Shown one piece after another: positions 1 to 7,971 of a stretch of DNA of 64,000 nucleotides (positions are counted from its first letter, which is position 1; every line of letters begins with the position of its first letter). The position numbers and the translations under genes are program-made. The stretch spans positions 4,688,001 to 4,752,000 of the forward strand of contig NC_011772.1 of NCBI RefSeq assembly GCF_000021305.1. Direction: 5' to 3'. The notes under the pieces are model-generated. The model ran no database searches and was not told where the DNA came from. It saw only the letters and a program-made list of their open reading frames with translations. Origin of the DNA: Bacillus cereus G9842 (lineage in GTDB: Bacteria > Bacillota > Bacilli > Bacillales > Bacillaceae_G).

Positions 1-1
1 A

Positions 2-274
2 GGTTTGCTATCCGTGTTCAAACTACAACGATATCCTATTTTATTAAGTCTATTTGGTAGTTTCTTCATTTCTAGCGAAATGCTATTACAGCATGTACTT
101 CCCTATTCTCCTTCTATCGGCTGGATTCTAGGCTTTATTTGTTTCCTATCGCTTCTTATTTCGCTACGAAGAATACAAACAACTCATAAAGCAAGAATCA
201 TCTTAAGGAGGATTATTAAACATGCCAGCCTTAAAAAAAATAGAGCAATCACTCGATCACTTATTTCAAATTGA
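2..274 (+). CDS. Partial small membrane protein (5' end outside window)
   Basis: The reading frame is open from the window edge, so the true start is probably upstream. About 90 residues are visible, with two hydrophobic stretches (roughly residues 10-33 and 36-53) and then a basic tail, which suggests a small two-helix membrane protein. The last 53 bases overlap the start and ribosome binding site of the following NIF3 gene. That is unusual, and the C-terminus may be non-native or the frame fortuitous. I do not recognise a family. Confidence 0.35.
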   Translation, partial: GLLSVFKLQRYPILLSLFGSFFISSEMLLQHVLPYSPSIGWILGFICFLSLLISLRRIQTTHKARIILRRIIKHASLKKNRAITRSLISN

Positions 275-1142
275 AAAATACGGAAAAGATAGTGCCTTTA
301 GTCGATTTATCCCAGCCGTATATGATCCTATCAAATTTCCTTGGCAACAATTTTTCGAAGCAAATTTTGTAGATTTATTTAACGGCCTTATGATGCACGG
401 ATCTGAAAATGTAAACAAAGTATTTTTAGCTGTATTCCCTACAGATGACGTTCTTGAAACATTCATTTCACAATCCACACCCGGTGATTTACTCTTTATG
501 CACCATCCCCTTGTAATGGAGTGCGGTGATCCAATTGGAAGATCAGGCCGCGGTTTCATACCAATTCCTGAAAAATATTTGCAAGGAATAAAAGAAAAAC
601 AACTTTCTATATATACATGTCACGTACCAATGGATTTTCATCAAACGCATGGAACGAGTATTTCAATTGCAAAAGCATTAAACGCTACTGTAGTGGACGA
701 CTTTGCATATGGAGGTCCAGAACAAGAACCAGTTGGCCTTATTTGTGAAATAGATGAAACATCAACAGAAGCACTCCAAAAACATCTAAAACAACTCTTC
801 CAGATCCCTTACACAGACTTCGAAGGTAAACGACATGATTCCATCAAAAAAATCGCAATTATCGCTGGATGTGGCGATGTTGTATCTTTAATGAAGGAAG
901 CAGAAAAAAAAGGTGCCGAAGCATATATTACAGGAGAAATCCATTGCCATATCGACAATGATTACGGGCGACATAAATACTCGCTCATTATGGATTATGT
1001 AAAAGAAACAAATATGTCTCTAATTGGGGTGTCACACTCTGCCTCTGAATATTTAGTGAAAGAGACATTGATGTATGATTGGTTTAAAGAGAATTTTGAT
1101 GTGGATGTTATTTTGCTTCCTCAGGAGAAATGGTGGCTCTAA
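222..1142 (+). CDS. NIF3 / DUF34 family metal-binding protein
   Basis: This 306-residue protein belongs to the NIF3 (DUF34, YbgI) family, once called GTP cyclohydrolase I type 2 homologues; the family's cellular role is unsettled. Family members bind a di-metal centre. Here the expected ligands appear as an MHHP motif near residue 93, a second His in TCHVPMDF near residue 137, and an SHSASEY motif near residue 270. The start is fixed by AAGGAGG seven to eight bases upstream of ATG. It is shorter than the ~370-residue Gram-positive forms that carry an inserted PII-like domain, so this looks like a compact version. No partner gene is visible downstream; the next genes lie on the other strand. 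Confidence 0.85.
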   Translation: MPALKKIEQSLDHLFQIEKYGKDSAFSRFIPAVYDPIKFPWQQFFEANFVDLFNGLMMHGSENVNKVFLAVFPTDDVLETFISQSTPGDLLFMHHPLVMECGDPIGRSGRGFIPIPEKYLQGIKEKQLSIYTCHVPMDFHQTHGTSISIAKALNATVVDDFAYGGPEQEPVGLICEIDETSTEALQKHLKQLFQIPYTDFEGKRHDSIKKIAIIAGCGDVVSLMKEAEKKGAEAYITGEIHCHIDNDYGRHKYSLIMDYVKETNMSLIGVSHSASEYLVKETLMYDWFKENFDVDVILLPQEKWWL

Positions 1143-1524
1143 CGCTATCATTTTTAAATTTATATACACAATACAATTGACCACAGAAAAATAGATAAAT
1201 GAGAAAGTACATGTACCAACGTAAATGCTTTCGTTGTGCCAGAAAACGAACCTACTGTTAGCACCGAATTTACTGGTGCTAACAGTATTACAGCTGGAAA
1301 CCTATTTTTGAGAGAGTATACAACCCCTCTTTATATTCATGCTGCAAGTGCTGTATATTCTGTTTTTCTCATTACTGATATATAGCAATTCATTCCATAA
1401 AAAAAGACCCGAGATTCGGGTCAACAAATAGAAATATAAATGAACTACAACAAATAACAGACAAAGCCATTATATATTTTTCATAGTAAAACATCCATTA
1501 TTTTCTTTTTACACTATCAATATA
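1143..1524. other. Intergenic region with a coding-like remnant and a perfect hairpin
   Basis: No convincing intact gene is present. A stop-to-stop frame at 1203-1370 (plus) encodes about 55 residues of protein-like composition ending in a hydrophobic LYIHAASAVYSVFLI stretch, but it lacks a good start site. A perfect 13-base inverted repeat (1253-1265 with 1275-1287, 9-base loop) sits inside it without a U tract. The minus-strand terminator of the WxL operon lies at 1399-1422. Confidence 0.5.
1399..1422 (-). terminator. Rho-independent terminator of the WxL operon
   Basis: On the minus strand GACCCGA and TCGGGTC form a 7-bp stem with a 3-base loop, followed by seven U residues. It lies about 100 bases past the stop of the DUF916/DUF3324 gene and is the only terminator seen downstream of that operon. 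Confidence 0.85.
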
Positions 1525-2541
1525 TTATTTTTCGTTATCGTCCTCTTTTTTAGAACGTCTACCTAAGAAGAACACAAGAACTAATAATATAATTACCAGT
1601 AGTACTCCGCCGATAATGTAATATAGCGTGTAGTCTTTTTTCGCTTCTACCGCTGTATCATTTAACTTATCGGCTGTCTTTCCTTCAATTGTAAATTTCT
1701 TCGTCCATTCCCACTTTTGATCGCCATCAGTGGCTTTCACTTCTACTCGGTACATTCCTGGATCAAACGCTTTGTTTTCCCAGCTAATAGCGTAATCAAA
1801 GTTTGAGTTTGGCGCCATTCTTAAATTTTCTTTTTTCGCTTCAAATAAAACGTCTGTACCTTTTTCTTTATATACCTTTGCATCAACACTTAAATTTTTT
1901 AACATTGCTGGCTTTACGTTTTGTAAATTTGCAGTAACAACGTTACGCCCGTTAATTTGTGTTGGCTTTACTTCGTTTAATTTCATGTCTGGTTTTACTT
2001 CAGCATCCGTCTCTTTTAAAACAACGCCAATTGCGTATGCATATTTATTTTCAATTTGCACACCTTCATCTTTTTTCTTTGCATTCTCATCTTCTTTTTC
2101 TTTAAAGTATAAACCACCTAAAATAACACCATCAAACGACTCACTTGGCATTTCCAAGTTTATATCAACTGTCACTATGCTGTTAGCTGGGACTTTCGTT
2201 TCTTTTGGCATTTTAGCAATTTTAGAAAACGGATATTTCAAAGTAGAATCCGTTTTTGGTTCTACTGTACTATAATCTGTAATACCATTGCTATTCGTAA
2301 TTGCTGTATTAGCAAACGATTCTACCACAACTTCTTTATTCGTATCATTTTTCATTTGGACTTGAATTGTTTGCTTTTGTCCAGGTTGCATTTTCAAATC
2401 AAAATACGTTTGATTTTTATCAATTTGATTTTCTGGTATAACTGCTGTCACAGCGAATTTCATTTCAGCCGCATATACTGAAAAAGCGTTTACCATGAAG
2501 AATGTAATTAATAGTAAGCTAGTAAATAGTTTTTTTACCAT
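1525..2541 (-). CDS. DUF916/DUF3324 WxL-interacting surface protein (CscA-like)
   Basis: The protein has 338 residues: a signal peptide (about 1-24), a DUF916-type domain (about 28-150), a DUF3324-type domain (about 160-295), a transmembrane helix (about 306-328) and a short basic/acidic cytoplasmic tail. In lactobacilli and enterococci such CscA-type proteins anchor complexes with WxL proteins; the two domains are named for peptidoglycan and host binding. It is the last gene of a five-gene minus-strand operon with two WxL proteins, an LPxTG peptide and a large WxL adhesin, which is exactly its expected partner set. The ribosome binding site GAAGGGGAC is 12 bases before ATG. Identification rests on architecture and context. 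Confidence 0.85.
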   Translation of the reverse strand: MVKKLFTSLLLITFFMVNAFSVYAAEMKFAVTAVIPENQIDKNQTYFDLKMQPGQKQTIQVQMKNDTNKEVVVESFANTAITNSNGITDYSTVEPKTDSTLKYPFSKIAKMPKETKVPANSIVTVDINLEMPSESFDGVILGGLYFKEKEDENAKKKDEGVQIENKYAYAIGVVLKETDAEVKPDMKLNEVKPTQINGRNVVTANLQNVKPAMLKNLSVDAKVYKEKGTDVLFEAKKENLRMAPNSNFDYAISWENKAFDPGMYRVEVKATDGDQKWEWTKKFTIEGKTADKLNDTAVEAKKDYTLYYIIGGVLLVIILLVLVFFLGRRSKKEDDNEK

Positions 2542-2650
2542 CTCTTATGTAGTCCCCTTCATATCCATTTTATAGACAAGAAAGAGATAAGGTTAAAGCC
2601 ATTCCCTTATCTCTTCTCATTTTCCTCTTTTATCTTAAAATTCCTCTTAC

Positions 2651-3376
2651 TTACATAGGAGCGTCTGTTAGTTCCCAAGTTAGTGAAGTTGTGTATTGTG
2701 TTTGTTCTTTTTTCGTTTTACCTGGTACAGATAACTCTACGCTTTGTTTCGCTTCTGTTGCATCTTTACCAAACGTATTTACCCATGTACCCATACCTTG
2801 GTTTTCTTTTGCATCGATTAAATCAGATGCTGCACCACTTGGATTTAATGTGATAGATTGTTCTGCTGTTGGTGCGTCGCTACCTGCGTTTGATTTCAAA
2901 GCTGAATTTTTTAATGTTAATGCTGCACCATCCAACGCTTTATCATCTGCAGTTTTGAATTGACCATTTTGTTTTACTGTTAAATGCCATCCAGCATTTG
3001 TACCACGATTATCTGTTACTTGAACGTAGTTCGGCACGTCAATTACAGAACCGTCTACTTTTTTCTTTACTTTATCTAATTCTGCAAAGTAGATTTCGTT
3101 ATTCCCTGATGCTTTTTGTGTTTTAAAGTTGAAGTTAGATACATAATCAATACTTAGTGGACCATCTGTACCTTTTTTATCTGGATCAACTGGATCTACA
3201 GTTTCATCTGGATTCTCTGGATTAACAACATCAATTTTATCTGTATTTTTCTCGAATTTAATAAATGCTTTTGAGTCTAATTTCCCGCCATCTTTCTCAG
3301 CTGCAAATGCAGACGTCCCTACTGATACTGATGATAATGTTACCGCTCCAATTAATGCTATTTTTGCTAGTTTCAT
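2651..3376 (-). CDS. WxL-domain secreted surface protein (second small copy)
   Basis: This is a 241-residue exported protein. A signal peptide ends around SAFAAEK, followed by an Asp/Pro-rich linker (residues 50-70) and a WxL domain. The two diagnostic motifs are visible: GWHL at residues 129-132 after TDNRGTNA, and WEL at 234-236 before the C-terminal TDAPM. WxL domains bind peptidoglycan non-covalently. The protein is a close paralogue of the upstream 3444-4172 product: the signal peptides and the GPLSI(D/N)YVSN and TDNRGTNAGW blocks are nearly identical, pointing to a tandem duplication. The ribosome binding site is AAAGGGG. Confidence 0.9.
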   Translation of the reverse strand: MKLAKIALIGAVTLSSVSVGTSAFAAEKDGGKLDSKAFIKFEKNTDKIDVVNPENPDETVDPVDPDKKGTDGPLSIDYVSNFNFKTQKASGNNEIYFAELDKVKKKVDGSVIDVPNYVQVTDNRGTNAGWHLTVKQNGQFKTADDKALDGAALTLKNSALKSNAGSDAPTAEQSITLNPSGAASDLIDAKENQGMGTWVNTFGKDATEAKQSVELSVPGKTKKEQTQYTTSLTWELTDAPM

Positions 3377-3443
3377 AGTTTTATACCCCTTTATAATCTT
3401 TTTTTAAAATTCAGTCATTCTTAATTTTCAATCTTGTATAAGC

Positions 3444-4172
3444 TTAGTTTGGTGTATCTTCTAAAGTCCAAGTTAACTCAGCTGAATATTTCGCACCTTT
3501 TTCTTTCGCCGTCGTACCTGGTACGAATAAGCTCACACTCTGTTTACCTTGTTCTGTTCCTTTACCAAATGCAGTCGTCCAATCACCCATACCTTTATTC
3601 TTTGCGGCAGTAGTAATTTCCACCGCATCTCCACCTGGAGCTAGCGTTACTTTATTTTTAAATGTTGTAGGTGCATATTGTGCATCAGTTACAGAATTTA
3701 CAGCTGGGTTACTTAAGCTTAAAGCTGCATTTGTTAACTCACTATTACCACTTTTAAATTGTGCATTTTGCTTTACTTTCAATTTCCATCCTGCATTTGT
3801 ACCACGGTTATCTGTTACAGATACGAAGTTAGGTACTTCAACTGTTTTGCTCCCTTGTTTCACTTTATCCAATTTTGCAAAGTACGTTTGATCATTACCA
3901 GAGATAACTTGCTCGCCGAAGTGTAAGTTAGAAACGTAGTTAATACTTAATGGACCTTTTGTTCCTTTTTCATGGTCATCAGGGTTCTCTGGTGTAACTT
4001 TTTCATTTGGATTTTCTGGATTGTTTGGATCTGTTGTGCTTGTATCTTCAATAAACGTTACATCGGTTTTTGATTTCATATTTGCTTTCTCTTCCGCAAA
4101 TGCTGAAGTTCCTACTGCTGCAACTGATGTTAATGATACTGCACCGATTAATGCTAATTTTGCTAGTTTCAT
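3444..4172 (-). CDS. WxL-domain secreted surface protein (first small copy)
   Basis: A 242-residue secreted protein with a signal peptide ending near SAFAEEK, an Asn/Pro/Asp/Glu-rich linker (residues 47-70) and a WxL domain whose motifs are GWKL (128-131) and WTL (235-237). It should bind the cell wall without covalent linkage and act in a surface complex with the neighbouring DUF916 and large WxL proteins. It shares extended identity with the 241-residue protein encoded 67 bases downstream. The ribosome binding site AAAAGGGGAAGG precedes ATG. No catalytic domain is visible. Confidence 0.9.
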   Translation of the reverse strand: MKLAKLALIGAVSLTSVAAVGTSAFAEEKANMKSKTDVTFIEDTSTTDPNNPENPNEKVTPENPDDHEKGTKGPLSINYVSNLHFGEQVISGNDQTYFAKLDKVKQGSKTVEVPNFVSVTDNRGTNAGWKLKVKQNAQFKSGNSELTNAALSLSNPAVNSVTDAQYAPTTFKNKVTLAPGGDAVEITTAAKNKGMGDWTTAFGKGTEQGKQSVSLFVPGTTAKEKGAKYSAELTWTLEDTPN

Positions 4173-4208
4173 ATGTACCTTCCCCTTTTCTCTGTTTTCA
4201 TCTATTTT

Positions 4209-4526
4209 TTATTTTGAATACACTTGCTTTCCCCTAATTCTTTTGAATACATATAGAGATAAAACAATCGAAAACAATCCTATATATTGTTTGAAGTCCC
4301 GTGTCTGGCCTCCTGTTTTCGGTAAATATTTATCTCCATTTTTATTTTTATCAACTGTCTCTTTTTTTGTATTTATCTTTGTCGGATCAGTTGATGTATT
4401 TGGTGTATAGCTATTCGAAAATGTAATACCCGCTTTTGAATTCGTACTTGTAGCCGTTACTACATTTGCCATAAGAAACGGCACACATATAACTGTGGAA
4501 ACGATAATACCAACTATTTTTTTCAT
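4209..4526 (-). CDS. Small LPxTG-anchored surface peptide (CscD-like)
   Basis: The chosen start gives 105 residues. The frame extends 11 codons further upstream, but AAAGGAGAGAG sits ideally before the ATG of MKKIVGI. The product has a signal peptide, a short Thr/Asn/Lys-rich mature part, then LPKTG (residues 68-72), a hydrophobic helix and a basic tail: a minimal sortase substrate, presumably for SrtA because no sortase gene is in this operon. Small LPxTG proteins of this size (CscD) are regular members of Csc/WxL operons. It sits between the large WxL adhesin and the small WxL genes. Confidence 0.85.
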   Translation of the reverse strand: MKKIVGIIVSTVICVPFLMANVVTATSTNSKAGITFSNSYTPNTSTDPTKINTKKETVDKNKNGDKYLPKTGGQTRDFKQYIGLFSIVLSLYVFKRIRGKQVYSK

Positions 4527-4565
4527 TACTCTCTCCTTTCTAAAATTTATATATTTCATATATTT

Positions 4566-7151
4566 TTAGAGAGGAGCATCGGTTAATGTCCATTCTAGCT
4601 GTCCAGCATATTTTGTATTTGCTTTGACATTCGGCCCTGGTTTTACTTGTAAATGAATTCCCTCGTTTTCCTTCCAATTTAATGAAACCTCCTCGTCGTT
4701 TTTAGAAGTATACGAGAATGCTTCTATACTAGAATTACTTAAAGGTGTATCCTTTCCATTTCGTTTGTAAATCAATGCTCCCGTCAATGTGTCATTTTGC
4801 GCTGAAGTTAATGGTGTAATTTCCTTTACATATACACTCCATTTTTGCTTTTTAACACGATTATCGGTTACCTTTAAAGAATTTGAAATCGCCTTCGGTG
4901 TGTATGTCGTTGTTTTCGATGGAATTGTTACATCCCCAAAGGTAATTTCTTTTGGTACGTCTACTAACTTTAAAGTCCCATCAACGACAGTAACCGGTAC
5001 TTGAATCTCCGCTTGTACACCTTGCTTCGTTTCAATTACAACCGTTACAGTATGATTCCCTATTGTTTTTGTATCCGGAATATTGATTAACTTCATTACT
5101 GATATTGGTTTATCTACATCCAAATTCGTATCTACAGATAAATCTGTCACAAATTTAGAAATATCCATTTTTGTTAAATCTGTTCCTTGCACTACTTTTT
5201 GTGGGACTGGTTTCCCAGTCGGAATACCTTTATACCTTATTTTTGCGATTCCATCTCGATTACTATCTTGCCCATTCTTATCGTCATCTAAATAGTTTTT
5301 AGCTGACACCGGTATTTCAAGATAACCATCTTTATAATATTTCATTACATCAGCACCTTTTACAGGAGAACCTGTAATTGTCATCTCGTAAATTTTCCCG
5401 TTGAATTCTTCTGTTTTTAGCGCATTTGCTTTCGCAACCGCAGTGACCTTATTGTTTTTCCTGCTAATATCAAAGAAGCTACTTACATCATCTCCACTTT
5501 CCACATCTTGAATGGAAACATCATTCACAGTAAAATCCTTATTCACTTCACTTTCTAATACAAAAGATTTCGCATAGTGAATATCTTTCGATTGAGCAGG
5601 CATATTTTGATATACCTTATAAGAAAGTTGACGGGAATTATCTTCCACGATATCTCCTATTACACTTGGAGCTGGAATTTCAATTTGTGCAATCGCTAAT
5701 TGGTCGTATGATACATTAACACCTGAAGCATTTAATCTAACTTCTAGCGGTAATTCTGTTAAATTATCAAATGTAATTGTCATATCTGCTTCTGGAGTAG
5801 CTACTGGGCCTGCTGTTCCAGAAAACTCTATTTTATTATTCCCTTTGTCTTGATACCTAATTGAACTCGTATCATACACGTATAAATTCGTTAAATGACT
5901 ACCATCATTACGTAACGTTACATTTTTATAACTATTTATCCTTTTGAAATTCCACATTGCCGTTAATGGTACTTTTTTACTTGTTCCGTGTTCATAAAAT
6001 TCAAAGGAAGCATTATAAGTTTGTCCTGACCTTCCGTTCCCATATAATTGTAAAAAGTTTTTTGCATCACCTTTAGTTATTGGTGTTTTAACATCTACAG
6101 ATGAAGCTGTCATAGAGTGAATATTAATACGGACATCAATCCATTTCCCTTGATATTCACCAGCTTTTTTTACTAATACGTACTGTTCTCTATTTGAATT
6201 TCTAAATGTATATTGACTTTGACCAGTTCTGTCATTGCTACTACCCTTTACCTCATATGTTACTTGTGGGCTCCAAACAAATCTAAAAGCATATTTACCC
6301 GGGATAGAAGGCCCTTCACCTGTTCTATTATTTATTACCTTTACATTTGGATATCTAAGAATACTTGTAACAGGACTAGCAGCTAGTAGAGATTGGCTCT
6401 TTAATACCTTCTCAGCTTGAATAGCAGGTAATTCCTGATTATTTTCGTTTACCTTATTGCTCTCTTTTAATTCATTTTCCTTTGATACGAGTTCTTCATT
6501 AACCTTTTCTTTCTCTAAAGTATTCGTTTCTTTTGGAACTTCAGCATTAGTAGGCTTTATTTCTTGTTTTTTATTTTCTTCCGATACTTTTACTTTTTCA
6601 TTTTTTTCTTTTTTCACAACTTCCTCTGAAGCCTTTGGATTTTCATCAGAAATAGCTACATTTAAAGCCTCTTTTTTCTCTACAACATGTAGAGAAGGAG
6701 ATTCAATTTTCTTTTCATTCCCTTCAAACTTCACTATCGGTTCAAATTTGTACTCTCCAGCTTTTTTCATTTGAATGACTACATATACGTCACCGATAAA
6801 ATTACTTTGTTCATTCTTTTCAATTTTTACAATGTGATCTTCTGTTACTGAAATGTTTTGAATCGCTTTATTATTTTCATTCATTTTTTTCGTTTCTTCT
6901 TCATTAAAGAGCTGCTCATTAGATAATTTCAGCTCGATATTAGCATCTTGTTTATTTGTATTTGTAATCTTTAATACTACATTTTCATCAACTTTTATTT
7001 CTTGTTTATCCATATGAACGATAAAACGTCCTTGCTCGTCATTTGTAACCGCATAAACTTTCGTTGCAGAGTAGTCTAGCACACCAACTTGTGTAAATAA
7101 TATTCCTCCAGCGAGAAGTATACGCCCAAATTTCCCTATTTGATTTTGCAA
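4566..7151 (-). CDS. Large WxL-domain adhesin-like surface protein
   Basis: This 861-residue exported protein heads the operon. A signal peptide (about 1-34) is followed by a small beta-rich domain (to ~160), a Lys/Glu-rich spacer (165-250), several predicted adhesin or Ig-like modules (about 255-730, including a stretch resembling isopeptide-forming fimbrial domains near 530-600) and a C-terminal WxL domain. Its motifs are WSV (a variant of the first WxL) near 785 and WTL at 854-856 before TDAPL. It should stick to the wall through the WxL domain and present the long arm outward. Translation starts at UUG, seven bases after GGGAGGGAAG. Three c-di-GMP riboswitches precede it, so expression probably follows c-di-GMP level. 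Confidence 0.85.
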   Translation of the reverse strand: MQNQIGKFGRILLAGGILFTQVGVLDYSATKVYAVTNDEQGRFIVHMDKQEIKVDENVVLKITNTNKQDANIELKLSNEQLFNEEETKKMNENNKAIQNISVTEDHIVKIEKNEQSNFIGDVYVVIQMKKAGEYKFEPIVKFEGNEKKIESPSLHVVEKKEALNVAISDENPKASEEVVKKEKNEKVKVSEENKKQEIKPTNAEVPKETNTLEKEKVNEELVSKENELKESNKVNENNQELPAIQAEKVLKSQSLLAASPVTSILRYPNVKVINNRTGEGPSIPGKYAFRFVWSPQVTYEVKGSSNDRTGQSQYTFRNSNREQYVLVKKAGEYQGKWIDVRINIHSMTASSVDVKTPITKGDAKNFLQLYGNGRSGQTYNASFEFYEHGTSKKVPLTAMWNFKRINSYKNVTLRNDGSHLTNLYVYDTSSIRYQDKGNNKIEFSGTAGPVATPEADMTITFDNLTELPLEVRLNASGVNVSYDQLAIAQIEIPAPSVIGDIVEDNSRQLSYKVYQNMPAQSKDIHYAKSFVLESEVNKDFTVNDVSIQDVESGDDVSSFFDISRKNNKVTAVAKANALKTEEFNGKIYEMTITGSPVKGADVMKYYKDGYLEIPVSAKNYLDDDKNGQDSNRDGIAKIRYKGIPTGKPVPQKVVQGTDLTKMDISKFVTDLSVDTNLDVDKPISVMKLINIPDTKTIGNHTVTVVIETKQGVQAEIQVPVTVVDGTLKLVDVPKEITFGDVTIPSKTTTYTPKAISNSLKVTDNRVKKQKWSVYVKEITPLTSAQNDTLTGALIYKRNGKDTPLSNSSIEAFSYTSKNDEEVSLNWKENEGIHLQVKPGPNVKANTKYAGQLEWTLTDAPL

Positions 7152-7249
7152 TGTACTTCCCTCCCTCGCTTTTTATGCACCGAATATTCCGAACATTAAA
7201 TGTATTAATCGACTAAATTTACAATCATAATGTGTATTCTGAAAAAATA

Positions 7250-7384
7250 AAAAGCCTGGTTGCCTTTTCGATTTTCATATATCACAACATGTGTGAAAAT
7301 CCAAACTGCAACCAGACTATCATAGTAATTTTCATTACCTTAGACTCTTAGCTTTGCGACCTATCCTTTCGAACAGTGTGCCTA
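7250..7384 (-). ncRNA. c-di-GMP-I (GEMM-I) riboswitch, gene-proximal copy with terminator
   Basis: Read on the minus strand, the unit begins with GGCACACUGUUCGAAAGGAU, then GGUCGCAAAGCU, then GUCUAAGGUAAU. This follows the GEMM-I pattern GGCAAACC..CGAAAG..GG.CGCAAAGCC..GG.CUAA seen in the Vibrio Vc2 aptamer. The 3' aptamer arm AGUCUGGUUGC is also the 5' arm of a strong terminator hairpin with a 3' arm GCAACCAGGCU and a U-rich tail. Aptamer folding and terminator formation are therefore mutually exclusive, which suggests an ON switch (inference). It lies about 100 bases from the UUG start of the large WxL gene. Confidence 0.9.
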
Positions 7385-7404
7385 TTTATTTTTTTTGAGA
7401 CAAC

Positions 7405-7540
7405 AAAAAGTCCAGTTGCCTCTTCGATTTTCATACACACAACTATGTGTGAAAATCCAAACTGCAACCAGACTATCATAGTAATTTTTATTACCTTAGA
7501 CTCTTAGCTTTGCGACCTATTCTTTCGAACAGTGTGCCCA
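7405..7540 (-). ncRNA. c-di-GMP-I riboswitch, middle copy with terminator
   Basis: This unit repeats the proximal one at a spacing of 156 bases, with only scattered changes (for example AUAAAAAUU instead of AUGAAAAUU in the loop and GAAUAGG instead of GGAUAGG). The CGAAAG and CGCAAAGC cores are unchanged. The terminator arms GAUUUUCA/UGAAAAUC pair perfectly and a U5 tract follows. Conservation of both aptamer and terminator shows that it is not a decayed duplicate. Confidence 0.9.
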
Positions 7541-7562
7541 TTTATTTTTTTTTAAGAAAACA

Positions 7563-7697
7563 AAAAGTCCAGTTGCCTCTTCGATTTTCATACATACAAC
7601 TATGTGTGAAAATCCAAACTGCAACCAGACTATCATAGTAATTTTCATTACTTTAGACTCTTAGCTTTGCGACCTATCCTTTCGAATAGTGTGCCAA
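7563..7697 (-). ncRNA. c-di-GMP-I riboswitch, promoter-proximal copy with terminator
   Basis: The first unit to be transcribed, 157 bases from the middle copy. It reads GGCACACUAUUCGAAAGGAU then GGUCGCAAAGCU and ends in the same terminator with U5. Differences from the other copies lie mainly in loops or are compatible with pairing. An AT-rich zone with possible minus-strand -35/-10 elements lies just beyond 7697, but I cannot fix the promoter by eye. Confidence 0.9.
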
Positions 7698-7869
7698 ATA
7701 TAGGAATTTATTTATCGTGTTTTGAATATACCATTAAAACCCAAAAAAGAAAATAGTTTTTTCAGAAAAAAATAATTAATTTTTATAGTCTAAATTCCCC
7801 CCGGAAAATCCATAATGAAAACTTTCAAAAAACATTTTGATATTAAAAACACATCATACATTCTTTATA

Positions 7870-7925
7870 GATAAAGTGAAACTTTAATCAGCCCTCACCA
7901 ATCGGGCTGCCCGGCAAATAGCGGG
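7870..7925. repeat. Cluster of short hairpins, possible dispersed intergenic repeat
   Basis: Three adjacent inverted repeats are visible: AAAGT/ACTTT (about 7873-7885), AGCCC/GGGCT (7890-7908) and CCCG/CGGG (7910-7925). Similar GAAACTTTAATCAG-type hairpin blocks are, from memory, common in B. cereus-group intergenic DNA. None has a U tract of its own. Confidence 0.4.
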
Positions 7926-7933
7926 ATAAAATA

Positions 7934-7969
7934 AAAAAACATCACTTCCAAATAAGTGATGTTTTTTGT
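7934..7969 (-). terminator. Terminator of the kinase operon
   Basis: AACATCACTT and AAGTGATGTT form a 10-bp stem flanked by A and T runs immediately after the stop of the 406-residue kinase. It could work on both strands. Confidence 0.85.
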
Positions 7970-7971
7970 AG

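Larger units (their letters stand above)
7152..7971. other. Long leader/intergenic region upstream of the WxL operon
   Basis: This 820-base gap holds no protein gene. From the WxL gene outward it contains a ~100-base leader, three ~156-base tandem riboswitch units (7250-7697), an AT-rich probable promoter zone (about 7700-7800), a cluster of short hairpins (7870-7925) and the terminator of the kinase operon (7934-7969). Confidence 0.85.

Noticed and set aside
7250..7697. Regularly spaced repeats that could be read as a CRISPR or VNTR array
   Set aside because: There are only three ~156-base units conserved along their whole length, including terminators and aptamer cores; no short repeat/unique spacer pattern exists.
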